In this document: one piece after another, positions 23,888 to 28,039 of the stretch
Position numbering within the stretch: the first letter of the stretch is position 1
How the letters are laid out: the number at the start of each line of letters is the position of its first letter
Assembly (NCBI GenBank): GCA_964551635.1
Contig: CAZKDZ010000277.1
Location: 1-28,039 of the forward strand
From: JAAXHE01 sp964551635
Lineage (GTDB): Bacteria; Latescibacterota; UBA2968; GCA-2709665
Length of the DNA: 28,039 bases
Direction: 5' to 3'
Position numbers and translations under genes: made by a program
Notes under the pieces: generated by a model
The model's database searches: none
What the model saw: only the letters and a program-made list of their open reading frames with translations
What the model was told of the DNA's origin: nothing

Positions 23888-23928
23888 ACCGCCCGGCAGC
23901 CTGTCCGATCCAGGTTGGGCGGGTTTTT
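23888..23928 (+). terminator. Terminator-like hairpin upstream of the helicase
   Basis: CCGCCC (23889-23894) pairs with GGGCGG (23917-23922). An inner CCTG (23900-23903) pairs with CAGG (23911-23914), and on the plus strand GTTTTTCTT follows. It looks like an intrinsic terminator for plus-strand transcripts, yet no plus-strand gene ends here. On the minus strand it lies in the helicase leader. Confidence 0.45.
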
Positions 23929-23946
23929 CTTGCAAAAAGCGCGCCA

Positions 23947-23977
23947 GACTGGTCGGATATCGACTGTAAGACCAGTC
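23947..23977. repeat. 8 bp perfect inverted repeat
   Basis: GACTGGTC (23947-23954) and GACCAGTC (23970-23977) are exact reverse complements around 15 nt. It lies about 140 nt upstream of the helicase start and may be an operator or an RNA hairpin. Confidence 0.35.
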
Positions 23978-24314
23978 GTGCGGAAGGTCGCTGTTGGGAC
24001 GCCTCGCATTGCCTTATCGGTTGCCGCGCCCGCGTCGATTCCGTCCCCGAAGGGAGCAGTAAGGATTCCGGCCTCGAATTCCGCGCCTGTTTTCCGTTGA
24101 CACGCTTCCGCAAACCCGCTTTCTTTCGCCATTGGCGCCTGCGTCCGGACTCAGGTGGGGTCACCCGTCTTCTCCACGCATTGCAGTCTCAGTCGAGAAA
24201 CGTGTATTGCCACAACATGCAGTTATTCCACGGTCAGGCGCGATCCAGCACGCGTCTGCCCGTTCACGCGTGTACCGTCCCTTGAGACGTTTTTTTCAGG
24301 CGAAAGGCCATTGA

Positions 24315-25115
24315 ATGGAAACAGTACGCGACAGGCTGTGGATCTTCACCTGTGTGGCCGGATCGGACAACGACTCGCTCACATCCGCCGGGTACACGCA
24401 GGGCTCGCGGATGACGCCCGCCGAAGGCGCGATATTTCTTAATGTCCCCAACCTCCATATGATCCGGTGGCGCGGACTGCCCGCGTACCCGTACGATCAA
24501 TTCGCCGTTACGTTTTCGTCGCTGAAACAGGTCACCTGGTCCATCGTGGGCAGCGGCGGGCAGGTGGAAGGGGACGAACTGCAGCGCGTGCTGGACCTCG
24601 CCGGGAGCCATCCCAACATCACCGGCGTCTATCTGGATGACTTCATGCGAAAGAACGGCAGGGGCGCGCTCAGCGTGGATGACCTCGCCGCCATTCGTCC
24701 CAGACTGAACGTTGCCGGCAGAAGGCTGGACCTGTGGGTCGTACTCTATATCAAACAACTCGACCTTCCGGTTGCTCCCTACCTTGAATACTGCGACGTG
24801 GTCAATCTCTGGACCTGGAACTCCGACGATCTGAACGACCTTGCACGGAACCTGGACCGCCTGGAAGCGATCAATCCCGGCGGCCGGGTTTCCCTGGGAT
24901 GCTATCTCTGGGACTTCCACAACAGGCGCCCCGTCTCCATTCCGCAGATGGAGCGCCAGTGCGAACTGGGGCTCCGGTGGCTCCGGGAAGGCCGCATCGA
25001 AAGCATCGTTTTCCTCGCCAATACCACCTGTGACGTCGGGATCGAATCCGCGCCATGGGCACAGGCGTGGATCAGAAAAGTCGGCGATTTGCGGCTTGAC
25101 GGTATCAAGGGATGA
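24315..25115 (+). CDS. Protein of unknown function, TIM-barrel/glycosidase-like
   Basis: The 266-residue product has no signal peptide or membrane segment. Alternating hydrophobic strands and helices suggest a TIM barrel: L-W-I-F-T-C-V-A-G at 8-16, V-T-W-S-I-V-G, I-T-G-V-Y-L-D-D-F at about 102-110, L-D-L-W-V-V-L-Y, V-V-N-L-W-T-W-N, V-S-L-G-C-Y-L-W-D and I-V-F-L-A-N. The Y-L-D-D-F and W-T-W-N-S-D-D segments place acidic residues at strand ends, as in glycoside hydrolases. I do not recognise a characterised family. A sialidase-like gene follows 175 nt later on the same strand, which hints at carbohydrate metabolism. The ribosome site is modest (AAAGG, 8 nt upstream of ATG). The fold call is inference. 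Confidence 0.7.
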   Translation: METVRDRLWIFTCVAGSDNDSLTSAGYTQGSRMTPAEGAIFLNVPNLHMIRWRGLPAYPYDQFAVTFSSLKQVTWSIVGSGGQVEGDELQRVLDLAGSHPNITGVYLDDFMRKNGRGALSVDDLAAIRPRLNVAGRRLDLWVVLYIKQLDLPVAPYLEYCDVVNLWTWNSDDLNDLARNLDRLEAINPGGRVSLGCYLWDFHNRRPVSIPQMERQCELGLRWLREGRIESIVFLANTTCDVGIESAPWAQAWIRKVGDLRLDGIKG

Positions 25116-25204
25116 ACCGCCCGCAATCGCGTCAAGAGTTTCGCGGCCATCAGACACATGACCGGGCCGCTGCACTGCAGAACTGAAACTCAATTTGGGA
25201 AGAC

Positions 25205-25245
25205 GTGATCTTTTGTGTTTTTGTGCCTTTTGTGGCAATTGATTT
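25205..25245. repeat. Short A-rich periodic repeat
   Basis: On the minus strand the segment reads GCCACAAAAG-GCACAAAAA-CACAAAAGA, a roughly 9-nt repeat of CACAAAA. It resembles in style the repeat at 20536-20620 but is a different unit. It lies in the 175-nt gap before the sialidase-like gene and codes for nothing evident. Confidence 0.4.
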
Positions 25246-25290
25246 TACGCGCCAAAACAGTTCACGACGGATATTGAGGAGACCACCGGA

Positions 25291-26559
25291 ATGAAAGACA
25301 ACGAGCGAGTCGGTGCAGGCGTTGCCAAAAACACATACATACCCAGCGACGGGCGTCACGCGTTCTACGCCAGCGGCCAGACGTACATGGGCGCGGCCGG
25401 TGAGAGAATGGTCGAAACCGTGACGTCCGAGCTACTCCAATGGGTGAATCACGACGATGGACGCACGACCCTGGACGCCTGCTACGACGGCAACTGGGTG
25501 AGGGTGTCGGACGACAACGGATCGGAGTGGGCGGATTTGGGACGGAGGGTACGCTTCGACGTGGGAATCGCCGAAGAGCAGTTGATGCCGGCCGGATTCA
25601 GCCTGGATACGAAGAACGATATCCTGGTGCGGTTCTACCGGGGGCAGAAGGCCGACAAGCGATGCTACGGCTACATCAATCAGGGCGCTTACCGCGCATT
25701 TTACAGCGTATCCGCAGATCAGGGCGTGACATGGAGCGATCCGGTCCAGATTATCGCCCGTGGGGACGGTTTCGACGCGGACCGCTGGGGGCCGGGCTTC
25801 GAGTACGGCGTTCGCGGCGGAATCCTCAACGGAACCCACTGCATCTGGATGGCGGACGGGTCGGTGCTGGCGCCCTTCACAGAGTACGAACGGCTGGACG
25901 GTACCAGACCCTGGTGCTTCAGGGTGGTCTGCGCGAGGGGACACTGGAAAGAGGACCGGAGCGGATTTGACTGGGAATTCGGGGATTTTATCGAAGTACC
26001 GCCCGGAAAATCCAGAATTGGATGCTGCGAACCATCGATCACAGCGCTGGAATCGGGCGCGCTGTTCGCCACCATGAGATGCCAGGGAAACGAGGCGACG
26101 GGCAGCTATACCATCCCCTACTCCGCCGTTTCGGAAGACGGCGGGATGAACTGGTCGCAGCCGGAACCGCTGCTGTACGACGACGGATCGAACGTCTGGA
26201 CGCCCGCCTCCTGTACGGCCTTCTATGATTCCTCCGTTACCGGCAAGACCTACTGGATCGCCAATATCCTGGATGGCCCGGTTTATGGGCAGATCCCACG
26301 ATATCCTCTGCAGATCGCCGAATTCGACACGGGCAACGCGTGTATCGTGAAGGACTCGGTCAGGCTGATTCAGGACAGGCCCGACGATGCGCACGAAAAC
26401 GTGAGATACACCAACTTCGGTTGGTACGGAGACAGAAGGACCGGTCAACTGATCGTTACGCTTCCGGAGCAGTATCGACGCATGGGATGGGACGACATGG
26501 AAAAGCCCGAGGACTTCGCGGCGGATTGCGTCAGATATACGGTGGATCTGGAAGGGTAG
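25291..26559 (+). CDS. Sialidase-like (BNR/Asp-box) protein
   Basis: The 422-residue product has three Asp-box motifs (S-x-D-x-G-x-x-W): S-D-D-N-G-S-E-W at 73-80, S-A-D-Q-G-V-T-W at 141-148 and S-E-D-G-G-M-N-W at 281-288. These mark the blades of a six-bladed sialidase propeller. Between them lie strands typical of exo-sialidase-like proteins in environmental bacteria. There is no signal peptide, so it may act in the cytoplasm or leave by another route. Asp boxes are structural and do not prove sialidase activity; the catalytic Arg triad, Tyr and Glu cannot be assigned securely by eye. The start is ATG 25291 with GAGGAG upstream. It probably works with the preceding gene on a glycan or a related carbohydrate. 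Confidence 0.8.
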   Translation: MKDNERVGAGVAKNTYIPSDGRHAFYASGQTYMGAAGERMVETVTSELLQWVNHDDGRTTLDACYDGNWVRVSDDNGSEWADLGRRVRFDVGIAEEQLMPAGFSLDTKNDILVRFYRGQKADKRCYGYINQGAYRAFYSVSADQGVTWSDPVQIIARGDGFDADRWGPGFEYGVRGGILNGTHCIWMADGSVLAPFTEYERLDGTRPWCFRVVCARGHWKEDRSGFDWEFGDFIEVPPGKSRIGCCEPSITALESGALFATMRCQGNEATGSYTIPYSAVSEDGGMNWSQPEPLLYDDGSNVWTPASCTAFYDSSVTGKTYWIANILDGPVYGQIPRYPLQIAEFDTGNACIVKDSVRLIQDRPDDAHENVRYTNFGWYGDRRTGQLIVTLPEQYRRMGWDDMEKPEDFAADCVRYTVDLEG

Positions 26560-26898
26560 GTGATTTGGTTCAATAAACGCGCAATGCCTGGGCGGCGCCT
26601 GTCTCTGATTGGTGGGGAGACGGAAGACGGTACAGGGGAGACGGCCGCACCGCACCCCGCCTGTGCCGCACGCCCGTTTGATATTTCAGTTGCTCAAGTA
26701 TGTGCAACTGAATTCCATTTACCATTATTCTGTTGACATCAGGTGAGTTAAGGCGTGGCCAGATCGTGACGTGAAAAAACCGTTGTCCTTCGGGAATAAT
26801 CCCAGAAAATACCGGCGAGATAGTTCGAATCATAGTTCGCCCCTTTTCGAGGTGACTGCAAGAGAATGACTCGGTAGGATGAAAGAGGAGGTAGATAC
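26560..26898. other. Gene-free region before the methyltransferase
   Basis: This 339-nt interval shows no convincing gene. Composition shifts from GC-rich on the left to clearly more AT-rich after about 26670. It contains the inverted repeat at 26685-26712 and ends with the strong methyltransferase SD (GAGGAGG). The shift suggests the junction between resident and acquired DNA lies here. Confidence 0.45.
26685..26712. repeat. 9 bp perfect inverted repeat
   Basis: TTCAGTTGC (26685-26693) and GCAACTGAA (26704-26712) are exact reverse complements around 10 nt. It could be an operator or hairpin upstream of the methyltransferase gene. Confidence 0.4.
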
Positions 26899-27936
26899 GT
26901 GAAGCCTAATTGGAAGAACCAGACGATCTGGACGGGCGATAATCTCGATGTTATGCGGGGGATGAACAGCGCGAGCGTTGACCTTATCTATCTCGATCCG
27001 CCGTTCAATTCAGATGCCGACTATGCGGCGCCTATCGGGAGCCAGGCGGCGGGGGCGGCCTTCAAGGACACTTGGGGGCTGGACGATGTGAATCTGGCAT
27101 GGCACGGGTTGATAAAGAGTGAATATCCAGGCTTGTATTCTCTACTTAATACTGTGCGTGAAATTCATAGTGATTCCATGATGTCGTATCTGATCTATAT
27201 GTCCATTCGCGTAATGGAGATGCGACGGATATTGAAGGACACAGGGTCAATCTATCTACATTGTGACGACAACGCCAATTCGTACCTTCGGCTTATGATG
27301 GATTCCATATTCGGACGAAAACATTTCAGGAATGAAATCGCCTGGGAACGGACGCGGGGAAAAGGATTGAATCCAACCAAGTATGTCCGAAATTGCGATA
27401 CGCTACTCTATTACGCCAACGGTTCAAGGCACGTTTGGAACCAACAATACGTTCCGTTTGAGCCGACTTATGGCCAGGATTGGCGTGTGGATGAAAGAGG
27501 CAAATGGGAAGCAGAAAACCTGACGGGCGGGAAGGCTGGCGGGCCTGAAGCATACGAGCCGTTCAAAGGTGTGCTCCCTGCAGCCGGACGCGCTTGGGCT
27601 CCGCCACCGCGAAGCAAATTTCCTACGGGTGTCGATCTGCCGGGCAACTATGAATCGATGAATCCTCTGGAAAAATGCATAGCGTTGGACAGTGCCGGGT
27701 TGATTTACTGGCCGAAGAAAGCTGGAGGAAAGCCCAGATACAAGAAATATCTGTCTACTTTGAAGGGGCGATATGCAAGCGATTTGATTACGGACATACC
27801 GCCTGTAAGTGCCCATTCAGCCGAGCGGCAAGGGTATCCAACCCAGAAGCCGTTGGCCTTGCTTCGCCGGATTATCGAGGCGTCTTCAAGCAAGGGCGAT
27901 CTAGCCTGCTTAGTCGGCGGTTTTTGTGGTGTATGA
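26899..27936 (+). CDS. Beta-class site-specific DNA methyltransferase, truncated before motif I
   Basis: The product is an N4/N6 DNA methyltransferase of the beta order, with catalytic motif IV (Y-L-D-P-P-F-N-S, 31-38) near the N-terminus. The C-terminal G-Y-P-T-Q-K-P (312-318) is motif X. In this class the AdoMet-binding motif I (D-P-F-x-G-x-G) must follow motif X directly. Here the frame leaves the family after S-S-K-G-D (about 330-334) and ends at residue 345 with no motif I. The remaining C-terminus is missing, so the enzyme is probably inactive. The DNA after 27900 looks like an insertion-sequence end. The start is GTG 26899 with GAGGAGG and a 7-nt spacer. Base composition is more AT-rich than in the catabolic genes, consistent with horizontal gain. 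No cognate restriction gene is seen. Confidence 0.85.
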   Translation: MKPNWKNQTIWTGDNLDVMRGMNSASVDLIYLDPPFNSDADYAAPIGSQAAGAAFKDTWGLDDVNLAWHGLIKSEYPGLYSLLNTVREIHSDSMMSYLIYMSIRVMEMRRILKDTGSIYLHCDDNANSYLRLMMDSIFGRKHFRNEIAWERTRGKGLNPTKYVRNCDTLLYYANGSRHVWNQQYVPFEPTYGQDWRVDERGKWEAENLTGGKAGGPEAYEPFKGVLPAAGRAWAPPPRSKFPTGVDLPGNYESMNPLEKCIALDSAGLIYWPKKAGGKPRYKKYLSTLKGRYASDLITDIPPVSAHSAERQGYPTQKPLALLRRIIEASSSKGDLACLVGGFCGV

Positions 27937-28039
27937 GTCAAGTTTCAAGCAGCGAGTTTTGCTTGATCGCAATGGTGGTCGATCAAAGTTTCGAGTCTGT
28001 CGAAGGCGCTGCGTAGGTGGTTTGGCGTGTTCTTGTCGA
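27901..28039 (-). mobile_element. Probable insertion-sequence end interrupting the methyltransferase gene
   Basis: Methyltransferase similarity stops at about 27900, and the next 139 nt hold a minus-strand transposase-like C-terminus. The outer end, read from the junction, begins CTAGCCTGCTTAGTCGGCGG. The opposite end of the element, its inverted repeat and any target duplication are outside the window. The family is not identified. Confidence 0.5.
27945..28039 (-). CDS. Putative transposase, C-terminal fragment
   Basis: Reading in from the right window edge on the minus strand, the frame D-K-N-T-P-N-H-L-R-S-A-F-D-R-L-E-T-L-I-D (then H-H-C-D-Q-A-K-L-A-A) ends at TGA 27947-27945. It is a charged, helical C-terminal tail of the kind found on DDE transposases. 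It sits about 45 nt from the point where the methyltransferase is broken, as expected of an IS transposase stop relative to its terminal repeat. Only 30 residues are visible, so the assignment is tentative and the family unknown. Confidence 0.45.
   Translation of the reverse strand, partial: DKNTPNHLRSAFDRLETLIDHHCDQAKLAA

Larger units (their letters stand above)
23808..24314. other. Gene-free divergent region with two hairpins
   Basis: This 507-nt gap separates the minus-strand helicase from the plus-strand TIM-barrel-like gene. It contains the terminator-like hairpin at 23888-23923, the inverted repeat at 23947-23977 and a CACGCGTG palindrome at 24265-24272, and ends with a T7 run (24290-24296) 18 nt before the next start. 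Short open frames on both strands show no recognisable protein. Promoters for both flanking genes are expected here, but I could not pick a convincing pair of boxes. Confidence 0.5.

Noticed and set aside
23710..24132. Minus-strand frame of 140 codons overlapping the start of the helicase
   Set aside because: It overlaps the helicase gene and a hairpin, has no SD and no recognisable domain; a repeat-derived frame is more likely.
24264..25238. Antisense frame of 324 codons opposite the TIM-barrel-like gene
   Set aside because: The plus-strand product has a regular alternating strand-helix pattern and plausible start; the antisense product does not.
25432..26655. Antisense frame of 407 codons opposite the sialidase-like gene
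   Set aside because: The three Asp-box motifs on the plus strand settle the coding strand.
17566..28039. A complete new defence island
   Set aside because: Toxin-antitoxin, helicase and methyltransferase genes are separated by an antiporter and sugar-related genes on different strands, and the methyltransferase is broken; the set is suggestive only.

Overview
The window is GC-rich (by eye about 58-60 %) and densely coded, with mostly short gaps, strong Shine-Dalgarno (SD) sites and no rRNA, tRNA or CRISPR array that I can see. Several features point to an uncultured Gram-negative bacterium of the Fibrobacteres-Chlorobi-Bacteroidetes neighbourhood, most plausibly Latescibacterota or a relative. 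These are a TPR plus GWxTD-domain secreted protein, a secreted propeller protein with paired calcium-loop repeats at its N-terminus, several Gfo/Idh/MocA oxidoreductases, sialidase-like and TIM-barrel-like proteins, and an NhaC-type antiporter. The placement is inference from gene content, not from a marker gene.

Layout. 1-1236 (minus): an opine-dehydrogenase-type oxidoreductase followed by the start of a secreted protein that runs off the window. 1482-5125 (plus): an apparent operon of moaB, a histone-deacetylase-family gene, pheA (prephenate dehydratase) and a class I aminotransferase, closed by a 19-20 bp hairpin at 5144-5186. 5258-7372 (minus): the TPR/GWxTD protein. 7438-17467 (plus): a sigma70-like promoter, then an alpha/beta hydrolase, a Gfo/Idh/MocA dehydrogenase, a nitrilase-family amidohydrolase overlapping a secreted propeller gene, a second Gfo/Idh/MocA dehydrogenase, a class III aminotransferase, and the E1 alpha and E1 beta subunits of a thiamine-diphosphate 2-oxoacid dehydrogenase. 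This reads as one catabolic cluster (hydrolysis, oxidation, transamination, oxidative decarboxylation) for an unidentified substrate; no E2 or E3 gene is present in the window.

17566-18263 (minus): a PIN-toxin/Phd-antitoxin module in toxin-first order, with a recognisable promoter overlapped by a 14 bp palindrome. 18264-18788 is a gene-free, repeat-bearing stretch. 18789-20525 (plus): an NhaC-family Na+/H+ antiporter. 20850-23807 (minus): a HelD-like superfamily 1 helicase with a nuclease-like insertion and three C-terminal Cys4 zinc ribbons. Related hairpins lie at both ends of this gene. 24315-26559 (plus): a TIM-barrel-like protein of unknown function and an Asp-box sialidase-like protein.

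26899-28039: a beta-class DNA methyltransferase whose reading frame leaves the family just before the S-adenosylmethionine-binding motif. It abuts a minus-strand frame that looks like the C-terminus of a transposase, so an insertion sequence has probably broken the gene. The right end (toxin-antitoxin, helicase, methyltransferase, IS, repeats) has the character of an accessory region; the left 17 kb looks metabolic.
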